Origin: Dictyocoela muelleri
Taxonomy: Eukaryota; Microsporidia
NCBI GenBank assembly: GCA_016256075.1
Contig: SDVU01000276.1
Location: 1-16,086 of the forward strand
Reading direction: 5' to 3'
Length of the DNA stretch: 16,086 bases
Below are positions 9,256 through 16,058 of the stretch, in pieces. The stretch's first letter is position 1. Each line of letters starts with the position of its first letter. The notes beneath the pieces are model-generated. The model did no database searches, was not told the DNA's origin, and saw only the letters and a program-made list of their open reading frames with translations. The translations under genes were made by a program, and so were the position numbers.

Positions 9256-11136
9256 TAATTAAGATTTTCGGATATTTACGGAAATGATATTTTAAATGTT
9301 TGAGTGCATTTGTTCAATTCCCTATATTCGATAACTAGTCGTATTTTATTATTTACCTTTTTTACGAAGAATGCGAGTGACGCGTAATCACATCTTTCTT
9401 CGATATGATTTTTTGCTCTTATAATTCCTTTAGGAGATTTCCTAAGTCTTTTTTAGATGAATATGAACTGGATATACTTTAAACTTCGGTCTAAAATCAG
9501 ATTTCAATTTTTTTATGATTATGTGTTTTTATATGACTGACTTCTGATTTTCTCTTTCATTGTTCGAATTTAATTATTGATTTTTATATTTTTGTTACCT
9601 ATGGAATAAATTTTTGTTCTTTCGAGTAACTCGTATCTTTAACATCTGAAATATTTACATCACCTTTAATCTCATATTTTCTATTGTCAAGTGTTATGAA
9701 ATTATCTTTCACGTTTATAAAAGTTTTATTTTATTGAAGAAATTACAGTCCCAGAATTACCTTTGATGCTACATTGTTCAAAATATAGAAATTTATTTTG
9801 TAAGATATATAGTTATCTCTTTGAATTTGAAAGTCAATCTATTTAATATAATGGCATGTTATATATTTACCGAGGCGATTTCGAAATTAATTGGAAAAAG
9901 AAAGTTTCAATTCAGGTTGATCAATTTTATCTGATAAGTTCTTCGAAATAAAGTTATACTTTGCACCTGTGTCCAGAAGTGCATTTTAACAGTTATTTAC
10001 TATTTTTATATGTAATTTAACAGTATCGGTTAAATTTTGAACTCACATATTGCAAATATTTTTGGTGTGTTTCAATAATTTCCATTTTTTATATTTTGTT
10101 TTCTACATTCTTCATATAAATGTGATTTATATTTATAATATCACGAAACTTTCTGGCCTGCTCTTTTATGATTATTTAAATTGTGTATAGACCTCTATCT
10201 GCTCTGAAACCCCTTTCTTAATACTTATTATGTTTTATTTTATATTTCTTCTCAATTATCATATTTTATATTTTTTCTATCGTTTCGTATATTTTATACA
10301 TCATTTTATAACCTAGTTTTATCATCCCCATTTTTACATATCTCAATATTAATAAAAAAAGACATCTCCATCTTTTCTTCAATTAAAATATTTAGCCAAC
10401 CTCGATATAATCCACATTTTATGCATATTTATTTTATTTTATCAGTATAAGTTCTTATTTTTTTTAAATTTTTTTATTGAATGTTTGAGTGCCTTTGATA
10501 GAAGTGATGAAATTTGTCTAAATTGTATCTAAGTTTTGTAAAAATATAAAAAATCTCATCTGATGTGTGAATTTTACTGTTTTTGACTGAATTTCCGAAC
10601 CTAAGATCTGTGTAAGAATTTAGAAATAAGCTGTTTCATCCTATTTACACATTCTTGCAATTTACTTTAATTTCGAAATCCACTTAATTAGATCTTGTTC
10701 ATATACGTTTGTCAATATAGGTAATTTATGTTGAACACAGAGTCCTGTTGTTGCTGAGATATACACAAATGTTGCTTCTTTGTACGTGCTATGTTCGTGT
10801 GTAAACATCGATTTCATTTCTTTATGTAAAATGGCTTCCTAAAATGATTTACATGAGCTCATAAGTCGTTATCACGAGGAACATGACGTGTTTTAGAATA
10901 AAAAGAATATAAACACTCGTTGAAATAACCTATATTTAAATTGCCGTTGTTGCCTCTGAGGGGGGTTGATGTTCGGGTATTTTACATCGGGTATTCATGT
11001 TTTTAGAATATATAGGGTTTTCATCAATTTTTGAAAAATTGATTTTTAATTCTTTAGCAGGTCGAAATTGATTTTTCCTTGCCATTTTAACACACTCGTT
11101 CAATGTGTGTTTGTTTGCCATTTCCACAATATTATT

Positions 11137-11258
11137 ATATCTGAAGATAACTCGTGATTTTACGTTTTTTTTAAATAATAATCATAAATTTACTTTTACG
11201 GCTTGGGGTTTATAAAGAATAGGGTGTGGATAATTTGTTGTAGAACCCAGTTTTTTTG
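11137..11258 (-). repeat. ~150-bp dispersed repeat, copy C, inverted, inside the LTR-like end
   Basis: Read on the minus strand it gives ggttctacaac, then ccacaccctattcttta, ccgtaaaagtaaat, a run of a, then cgtaaaatcacgagttatcttcagatata, matching copies A and B in order. The left LTR-like copy lacks it, so it inserted into the right one. Since it differs from A and B, it is old as well. Confidence 0.65.
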
Positions 11259-11673
11259 TAGAATTTTTTCAAAAAATGAATACTTGTGTGATTTTTTTGA
11301 CGAATTTGTGAGTTTTACTATCGGAGAAATCTCCGAAAATTCACTCATGGAGAAATTTGTGGGCAATCTTTTTATTTTCGCTACTTTCGTCGAGATGCGT
11401 CTACGCACACATTTTCACGCCTAGGAGAGTCTTTCGGCTTCATTGTTATATTATATAAGCCTTGATCGGCTACACAGCACTGTACAACTGTACTCTAACG
11501 TTCTATAACAATCGATTGCTTGATGTAATTCTTCAATTATAATTATATTACATACTGACAATATCCACAATTAACAACCATAAGGGGTGTCTCCAAACTT
11601 GGTATTTAGACTTTTGGTTCTTAGTGTTCAAAGGAGAGTTATCGTCACAATCATTTATTAAAATGACTTATAA

Positions 11674-11740
11674 AAATCCTAACCTCTATATTTAAATCTT
11701 ATAGTCAAGTGTCTTAACCATTGAGCTATCTACCGGCAAT
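11674..11740 (-). other. tRNA-like head 2, with a near-perfect A box
   Basis: On the minus strand the A box TAGCTCAATGGT (11717-11728) fits TRGCNNARYNGG at 11 of 12 positions and continues TAAGACACTTGACTATAAG, as in a D-arm followed by an anticodon arm. The B-box position holds a decayed GAGGTTAGGATTT (within 11674-11689). It occupies the same place relative to the right LTR-like copy as head 1 does to the left. No acceptor stem pairs, so it is not a functional tRNA. Confidence 0.6.
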
Positions 11741-12103
11741 AAAATTTTATTTTTAAAACAATTTTAAGATCAAATATTTTAATTTATTTCAAAAGATGAT
11801 TACTCTCTTATAATTTTTAAATCAACTCAATTTGGAAATATTGCCAAGTAATAACAAAGTATAAAAATTCTGAATAACACATTTATAAATATAAAAAGAA
11901 ATTCACATATTTGAAACTATTATAAACACTAAAAAAATCTATAGCACCCAACAATAAGGTAATAACATTTTATGTGCTGACAAATAATTAAAAATATAAA
12001 TATTTTATAAATTTATCTTTATAAAGTTAATTATAAAAATAACTAATATCAATTTATTAAAATTTCAGTATTTTAAACATTACTTGTAAGCCGTACTATT
12101 TTT
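11741..12103. other. AT-rich spacer downstream of the FYR gene
   Basis: No reading frame, repeat or RNA signal was found. It includes the 3' flank of the FYR-domain gene (minus strand); polyadenylation-like A-rich words are everywhere and cannot be told apart from background. Confidence 0.5.
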
Positions 12104-12724
12104 TTATTTCTTACTTTTCGTTTTTTTTCTTACCCGATCTTTCATAGGAATATAATTTTTGAATGATGTCAAATCGCCTAAGTCTTCAATATATTTTTGT
12201 ATTGATGGGTGAGTAAGACCAAAAAAATCCTCAATACATTTATACTCATCAATCCTATCATTAAAAGATTTGACAAAATTATCCCAAAGATCCACGCCTA
12301 CCCATTTATAGCCATCATTAGTACTAATCTCAAAGAAATCGGGATATCCTACAATTTTACAGGTATAAAATATTTTACCAGGCTTTCGTGTATAATACTT
12401 ATGAGATTTAAATCGACGTCTCATGATATACCCAGGTGGATATATAACATTTGTCGAATGATAAAGATCATGATTTATCTCAGGAAGTTTTCCAAGACAA
12501 ATAACTGACATTCTATTTTGTGAGTTTCCAGCGAGAATTGGCGGTCCTTGATTTTGGGCGACCTCGCTAACCGCATCATCGTATTTGATAACTGTGTAAA
12601 GATTTTGTAAATTTCGTTTCTTCTCGTCTATTCGTATAATTAAATTGCTAATTTGTTTTTTTAAATCCTGTTTCAGTGTAATGGCATTTTTCAATCTATT
12701 GATTAAATTATTGTCTTCAGTCAT
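12104..12724 (-). CDS. FY-rich (FYRN/FYRC) domain protein, TBRG1-like
   Basis: The gene codes 206 residues. Residues about 7-45 are a Lys/Leu/Ile-rich heptad-like helix, probably a coiled coil. FYRN covers about 80-131, with the hallmark IYPPGY at 94-99, then RRRF at 102-105, YTC at 120-122 and P128-FFEIS. FYRC covers about 138-191, with W147, the FFGLTHPSIQKYIE block at 167-180 and the closing FKNY at 188-191. The C-terminal tail (194-206) is strongly basic and may be a nuclear signal. Paired FYRN and FYRC domains occur in nuclear proteins such as TBRG1, MLL/trithorax methyltransferases and some JmjC demethylases. With no SET or JmjC domain and an N-terminal coiled coil, the TBRG1 plan fits best. 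A chromatin role is inferred from the family. CCCC stands directly before the ATG, supporting this start. No intron is needed. Confidence 0.88.
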   Translation of the reverse strand: MTEDNNLINRLKNAITLKQDLKKQISNLIIRIDEKKRNLQNLYTVIKYDDAVSEVAQNQGPPILAGNSQNRMSVICLGKLPEINHDLYHSTNVIYPPGYIMRRRFKSHKYYTRKPGKIFYTCKIVGYPDFFEISTNDGYKWVGVDLWDNFVKSFNDRIDEYKCIEDFFGLTHPSIQKYIEDLGDLTSFKNYIPMKDRVRKKTKSKK

Positions 12725-12728
12725 GGGG
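12725..12728 (-). promoter_or_regulatory. CCCC start-proximal signal of the FYR gene
   Basis: On the minus strand CCCC touches the ATG (AAACCCCATGACT). A CCC or GGG motif just upstream of the start codon is a known feature of microsporidian genes and goes with very short 5' leaders. In this C-poor background the run is conspicuous, and it decides the start. A GGGAGTCGG stretch lies about 30 bp further upstream. Confidence 0.6.
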
Positions 12729-12888
12729 TTTAGTATTCAATTTATATTATTTACCGACTCCCTATTTATTTAAGAGACTCTTAATTAATATTATCAATTT
12801 ATTGAAAAGTTTAAGAATCATACACTCAATTATTGTTGATTCCCGCTTAAAATTTTTAAATGTAGTTTAAATTCCTACGTTGAATTTA

Positions 12889-12952
12889 TGCCAGATATCC
12901 CAGTGATAATAATCTTGAATTTAACATTTAAGTATCGTTATTCGAATAGCGC
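12889..12952 (+). other. tRNA-like head 3
   Basis: An A-box-like TATCCCAGTGAT (12896-12907) is followed by a six-pair stem with a seven-base loop (CTTGAA at 12914-12919, TTTAACA, TTTAAG at 12927-12932) and a T-arm-like GTTATTCGAATAGC (12937-12950). The loop would place TAA at the anticodon position. The order and spacing match head 1. No acceptor stem pairs, so it is tRNA-derived rather than a tRNA gene. Confidence 0.55.
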
Positions 12953-13190
12953 TGAAGTCAATTTATTAAAATTGTGGATGACATTAAACGAAAATAAAAA
13001 TTTATGATATACAGTTGTTCCAGTGTAGTATAACCGATTAAGACATGGTCTAATATGACAATGAAGTAGAAGAGACTCTCTAGATGTGAGGATGAATACA
13101 GCGACATATCTCGAGAAAAAGTAGAGGAAATAAAAATTCATGATAAAATCCTTAATTACCCGTATTCTGCTAAGTCATTGGTAAAATGAA
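12889..13190 (+). repeat. Inverted, truncated relative of the fossil LTR, copy 3
   Basis: Its plus strand matches the minus strand of 6010-6323 in order: a tRNA-like head, a ccgattaagacatgg core (13033-13047), aatatgacaatgaag, gagactctc, tatctcgagaaaaagtag and ctaagtcattggtaaa (13170-13186). Similarity may continue weakly to about 13300. The outer block seen at 5386-5660 was not found, so this copy is incomplete. It lies about 160 bp upstream of the FYR gene's start, pointing away from it. The minus-strand frame 12938-13141 is only a by-product of this repeat. Confidence 0.7.
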
Positions 13191-13682
13191 ATTTTTATAA
13201 TAATCTCTGGTTAGCCTATTAAATGGTGCATAGGTTTACATGATGAACCAAGGGTATGAAAAATACAGTTGTTAAGAACTCACGGTTTTAAAATTATGGA
13301 TATTTTCAGCATTTAATATAAATATATAGGTTATAATTTTCTTTTAATTATTAACTCGGGGATATTTGAAAATATAGTTTTCAAAGTATTACTTTTTCAT
13401 GTAAAAATAACAAATCATGTTATAAGTACCTTGAAGTCAGCTGGATATGTGTTATTTATTTTTTTGAACTAGTTTCGGTTTTATTATGCTTTTTTTTCTT
13501 ATCATTGATCAATATTTGATATATATATGATTTGTAATTTCATTTTTATAATTTTTAAAATACCTGTTAGTTCATATTAAACCAAGTTCTAATCAGGTAT
13601 GTAATTATAACGGATCAACCGTATATTAATGTATAGTGTTTATTTGATTTATTTTTAAATTTTGATATGTGAAAAAAACATG
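13191..13682. other. AT-rich spacer, no gene seen
   Basis: No coding frame was found. The first ~100 bp may be the faded end of LTR relative 3. An 11-bp imperfect inverted repeat (tacctgttag / ctaatcaggta) lies near 13560-13600. Otherwise nothing was recognised. Confidence 0.45.
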
Positions 13683-13911
13683 ATCATGTGGATTATAGTC
13701 TTATGAATTATAGTCTTATGAATTATAGTCTTGTGGTTTATAATCTTGTGGATTATAGTCTTGTGAATTATAGTCATATGGATTATAGTCATTTGGATTA
13801 TAATCATGTGGATTATAGTCATAAGAATTATAGTTTTGTGAATTATAGTCTTTAGAATTACAGTCTTGTGAATTATTGTCTTGTGAATTATTGTCTTGTG
13901 GATTATACTAC
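13683..13911. repeat. 15-bp minisatellite, about 15 units
   Basis: The unit is approximately gtgaattatagtctt, repeated in strict 15-bp register with single-base variants. Because 15 is divisible by three, frames stay open: on the minus strand 13655-13930 gives 91 codons from an ATG with a pentapeptide repeat close to I-I-H-K-T, while the plus strand gives N/D-Y-S-L/H-V/M with one stop. The two most variable unit positions (1 and 4) are silent third positions in the I-I-H-K-T frame for most changes, which mildly favours that frame. The peptide is not recognised and no CCC signal abuts its ATG, so I call it a repeat, not a gene. Confidence 0.85.
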
Positions 13912-13940
13912 TGTATGGTTTCATGGCCATTATTGTAAAA

Positions 13941-13995
13941 GGTGTGTGGCTCAGTGGATGGGAGACAAAAAAACATTCATAGAGGCCATGTTTAA
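13941..13995 (+). other. tRNA-like head 4
   Basis: The A box TGGCTCAGTGGA (13947-13958) fits the Pol III consensus at 11 of 12 positions, preceded by GGTGTG like a tRNA start. Downstream, ATAGAGGCCATGTTT (13979-13993) lines up with ATAGAGGTTAGGATTT of head 2. No B box of normal quality and no cloverleaf can be drawn. Its place ahead of the LTR core is the same as in the other three copies. Confidence 0.5.
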
Positions 13996-14210
13996 AACAA
14001 TTTTAAAGAATAAGGCCGTAAAGAATTCGAACTTGAACAATATTAATAAAGTTTTTTAAAATAAAATACTTTATAAATAGTTAATACGCTCATTACAGTG
14101 ATGTAAAGCTGATTAAGACTTGTAAAAATTTTAAAAACAAAAAAAACACCTAGGTGTGGTGAAAAGTGTGTTGAAGCAAATCAACAAAAAGTAGTACAAT
14201 AAAAAAATAC
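13941..14210 (+). repeat. Relative of the fossil LTR, copy 4, truncated
   Basis: Its plus strand carries an A-box head, then tacagtgatgtaaagctgat with the core agctgattaagacttg (14107-14122), which is identical to the minus strand of the left LTR. It continues with acctaggtgtg, gtgtgttgaa and aaaaagtag (up to about 14190), paralleling the right copy. A faint continuation near 14285 (tccatgag) also fits the right copy. The outer LTR block is missing. It begins right after the minisatellite. The plus-strand frame 13868-14059 runs across the repeat head and is probably not a gene. Confidence 0.6.
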
Positions 14211-14395
14211 ATAGAAGGCTATTGTTCATAAGAATTAATTTAAGAATATTCATTTCGGTGCAAAGCTGTGTAACTGCCTACATCCATGAGGGACTCATAA
14301 ATGAGAAAATTATTTTTTTTTAAAAAGAAAAATAAATTATCGCATTTTTTCTTAATTTTCACCAAAACTTAATAATTTCAAAGAATACTTGGATA

Positions 14396-14678
14396 TGCCC
14401 ATTTACTCTCTTATATTTACATCAAGTCTATTTACCTTCTTATATTTTTTTATAATAAATAATATATTTCAACAAAAATAGTATTAAAAAGAGTGCAATA
14501 TTGCCAATTATAACAGGTCAATCGCAAATTATATGGGTTAATAATATAGATTCCAATTCACAATAAATAATGATATTCTAGATGTACGAAACATATGAAA
14601 TATAATGTAAAAGATATTTATTTTGGGTTGCATAAAGTCCATTTACTCCCCTAAGAGAGGGTAAATGGACTTGATATG
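14396..14678. mobile_element. 283-bp foldback element with four ~20-bp units
   Basis: Units related to GAGGGTAAATGGACTTGAT occur four times. Three are in the inverted sense at 14396-14415, 14422-14444 and 14635-14653; one is forward at 14655-14676. The right-hand pair is head to head, forming a hairpin, and the left-hand pair is direct. Read on the minus strand this is the same plan as 4755-4915: inverted, forward, spacer, forward, forward. The interior is AT-rich and non-coding. Confidence 0.65.
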
Positions 14679-14813
14679 AATTTTTCAGATAATTTATTCT
14701 TTTTTAATAAAATTCATGCGATTTCTTTGTTATTGAAATATTTCATCATTCGTCTTTGTAGGAACATTATATAAATCGTGCATAAGTTATTTATTATTTT
14801 ATTTTATTTTTCT

Positions 14814-14861
14814 CAATGCTGTAAAACTGCCCACATAAATGTGGGTAGTTTTACAGCATTG
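14814..14861. repeat. 23-bp-arm hairpin
   Basis: The arms caatgctgtaaaactgcccacat (14814-14836) and its inverted copy (14839-14861) differ at one position, which would be a G-U pair in RNA, around a two-base centre. A single related unit, matching 18 of 22 bases, occurs at 14262-14283, on the far side of the 14396-14678 element. This could be another four-unit element, interrupted by that one. It is equally strong on both strands, so it is not a directional terminator by itself. Confidence 0.7.
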
Positions 14862-14980
14862 CTTCTTTATTTCAATTTAAATTATTATAAAAAACATCGG
14901 ATCAGTAACTCATATGCGATTTATTATAGATATGACAAAAATTATAAAGTTAATTTCATCATATATTGATTATTTTTTTT

Positions 14981-15082
14981 ATGAAAGTAAAGAAGCCTTA
15001 TAGAATCTATAAAGGCCGTCGGTTTCCAATCTCTGGTGTAGATATTATGGCTGCTATTAACAAATTAAAAAGTGAACTCTAA
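14981..15082 (+). CDS. Unrecognised 33-codon frame, possible gene end or exon
   Basis: The peptide MKVKKPYRIYKGRRFPISGV, followed by DIMAAINKLKSEL, is basic and balanced in composition, unlike translations of the surrounding AT-rich sequence. The frame has fewer A/T-only codons (CGT, CGG, GGC, CCT, GCT). Upstream in frame only nine Phe/Ile/His-rich codons precede a stop. It converges with the minus-strand gene ending at 15164, 81 bp away, as expected in a compact genome. It may be a complete micro-protein, the last exon of a spliced gene, or a relic. KKP...GVD...N faintly recalls the end of ribosomal protein eL29, but this is far too short to name. No CCC signal or clear splice site was found. 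Confidence 0.35.
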   Translation: MKVKKPYRIYKGRRFPISGVDIMAAINKLKSEL

Positions 15083-15163
15083 TTTATAAAAAAATCATTA
15101 AAAATAGTCAATCATTGTTAAAAGAATAAAAATCTTTGTAAAAAAATAATCATAATGAATTTA

Positions 15164-15703
15164 TTAAATCAATTCTTTGTCTAAAATCATTTCAATTTCA
15201 TCAACCTCACTAGAAATTTCATTAACAATTTCATAAGAACGATATTGTTTATCGATTTGCACAATAAACGCTTTAACCTCTTTCAAATCATCTAAATATC
15301 CACGATATTCAGTAAATTCAAGAAAAGAAGTTACTTCTTCAAGTAAATCCAAGTTTATTTCAATTGGAACAAAACCATCAGATTGTCTAAAATAAATCTG
15401 ATTCAACAAGAAAATGTAAAAAAACGAAACAAACTTTTCATTAGCACTCTCAATATTCAGATGTTTTATATTTTTATTCTTTTTTAATGAATCATTAAGT
15501 TTTTCGAGGATACACATGAAAATTAATTTCATATAAACATGTTGTTCAGCAGAATCAATGTACATTTTTGATATCATTGATAAGTCATAAGTCTCACTCA
15601 TTTCAAGAAGTCTGTCATGAGTTGGGTTTTTTAAATAAAATGATAACATCTCAGACAAGTCCTCTTTTATATCATTCATGAATAATTTATGGTTCTTTTC
15701 CAT
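15164..15703 (-). CDS. Hypothetical acidic helical protein
   Basis: The gene codes 179 residues from the first ATG; the frame is open for 10 more codons upstream, back to a TTG at 15733, but contains no other ATG. It begins MEKNHKLF. The protein looks almost wholly alpha-helical and amphipathic, rich in Glu, Lys, Leu and Ile, with no signal peptide, Cys pairs or clear membrane segment; a hydrophobic stretch near FVSFFYIFLL (about residue 91-100) is too short and is flanked by polar residues. The C-terminal 30 residues are strongly acidic. I do not recognise the family. A C-run (CCCCC) lies about 33 bp upstream of the ATG. Its composition clearly differs from the spacers, so a real host gene is likely. 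Confidence 0.7.
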   Translation of the reverse strand: MEKNHKLFMNDIKEDLSEMLSFYLKNPTHDRLLEMSETYDLSMISKMYIDSAEQHVYMKLIFMCILEKLNDSLKKNKNIKHLNIESANEKFVSFFYIFLLNQIYFRQSDGFVPIEINLDLLEEVTSFLEFTEYRGYLDDLKEVKAFIVQIDKQYRSYEIVNEISSEVDEIEMILDKELI

Positions 15704-15736
15704 GTATTTTTTAAAATTTACGGATGAATACAATGT

Positions 15737-15741
15737 GGGGG
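15737..15741 (-). promoter_or_regulatory. CCCCC signal upstream of the hypothetical gene
   Basis: On the minus strand a lone C-run (ATACCCCCACATTG) precedes the first ATG by about 33 bp. It resembles the microsporidian CCC start-proximal signal but is further away than at the FYR gene. If that spacing rule is strict, initiation may be nearer the run, for example at the TTG at 15733. That is a guess. Confidence 0.35.
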
Positions 15742-15879
15742 TATGTTTAGAAATTAAAGATTTATATTTTTAATCACCAATCAATCTTTGGATATTTGTT
15801 TCAAAAATCGACAAGGAAGGGGTATTAAGAGTATTAAAAAGAGTATTAAAAGATTATTAAACAACTGATAATTAAAATA
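15742..15879. other. Spacer with short direct repeats
   Basis: A word near agtattaaaa(g) occurs about three times between 15820 and 15860, just before the 16-bp tandem array. Nothing else was recognised here. Confidence 0.4.
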
Positions 15880-15981
15880 AAAAATATTTAAAATTAAAAA
15901 TATTTAAAATTAAAAATAATTAAAATTAAAAATATTTAAAATTAAAAATAATTAAAATTAAAAATATTTAAAATTAAAAAT
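15880..15981. repeat. 16-bp tandem repeat, six units
   Basis: The unit aaaaatatttaaaatt alternates with aaaaataattaaaatt in exact 16-bp register from 15880 to 15975, then breaks off into aaaaatacagg. The near identity of units points to recent slippage. The sequence is only A and T. It could influence DNA bending or unwinding, but there is no direct sign of a function. Confidence 0.85.
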
Positions 15982-15992
15982 ACAGGTAATTT

Positions 15993-16058
15993 CCCCAAAT
16001 TTGCCAAATTCCGGATTTCAAAAATCGCGGCAAATTTGAGAAAATGGCAAATTTGGGG
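15993..16058. repeat. Inverted repeat with one inverted and two direct units
   Basis: ccccaaatttgcca (15993-16006) is the exact reverse complement of tggcaaatttgggg (16045-16058). A third, partial unit ggcaaatttgag starts at 16029. One inverted unit facing two direct ones recalls part of the four-unit plan of the foldback elements at 4755 and 14396. The window ends shortly after, so the full extent is unknown. Confidence 0.65.

Larger units (their letters stand above)
5386..11740 (-). mobile_element. Old, broken Ty3/gypsy retrotransposon with both LTR-like ends
   Basis: Reading the minus strand from right to left gives an LTR-like end, a gag remnant (about 10860 to 10060, with a recognisable His/Cys knuckle trace near 10110), a protease DTG trace near 9975, RT blocks (about 9480 to 8160), RNase H and tether traces (about 8060 to 7600), an uncertain integrase region (about 7550 to 6790) and the second LTR-like end. 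The RT traces run parallel to the younger copy at 322-2238; for example the RMxFG...P.TF block lies near 8400-8450. The element is broken many times, with no long open frame, and its two ends differ at roughly one base in four or five, so it is old. It has received at least two insertions and one short repeat. Confidence 0.85.
10865..11740 (-). repeat. LTR-like end, right copy (5' LTR of the fossil)
   Basis: This pairs with 5386-6323. The outer block (10865-11115) begins at gtcgttatcacgagg and includes the shared tatagggttttcatcaattt. A short hairpin (atcaattttt / aaaaattgat) near 11015-11040 is intact here. An inverted copy of the ~150-bp repeat sits at 11137-11258 and is absent from the left copy. 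The inner block (about 11330-11740) shares cgagatgcgtc, ggcttcattgt and the gccttgatcggc core with the other copies. Its 5' edge on the minus strand is tRNA-like. The frames at 10936-11127, 11196-11408 and 11203-11424 are by-products. Confidence 0.7.

Noticed and set aside
12938-13141. A minus-strand 67-codon frame with a hydrophobic start
   Set aside because: The whole stretch is homologous to the LTR-like ends of the gypsy fossil and is read across that repeat.
13868-14059. A plus-strand gene of 63 codons with a C-X2-C pair and a Lys-rich tail
   Set aside because: It has no ATG at its start, begins in the minisatellite and runs over the tRNA-like head of LTR relative 4, so the coding look is better explained by the repeat.
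14778-14969. A plus-strand 63-codon frame
   Set aside because: It crosses the 23-bp-arm hairpin, so a coding role is unlikely.
14981-15082. Naming the short frame as ribosomal protein eL29
   Set aside because: The match is a handful of residues in 33, and no first exon with the expected basic N-terminus was found upstream.
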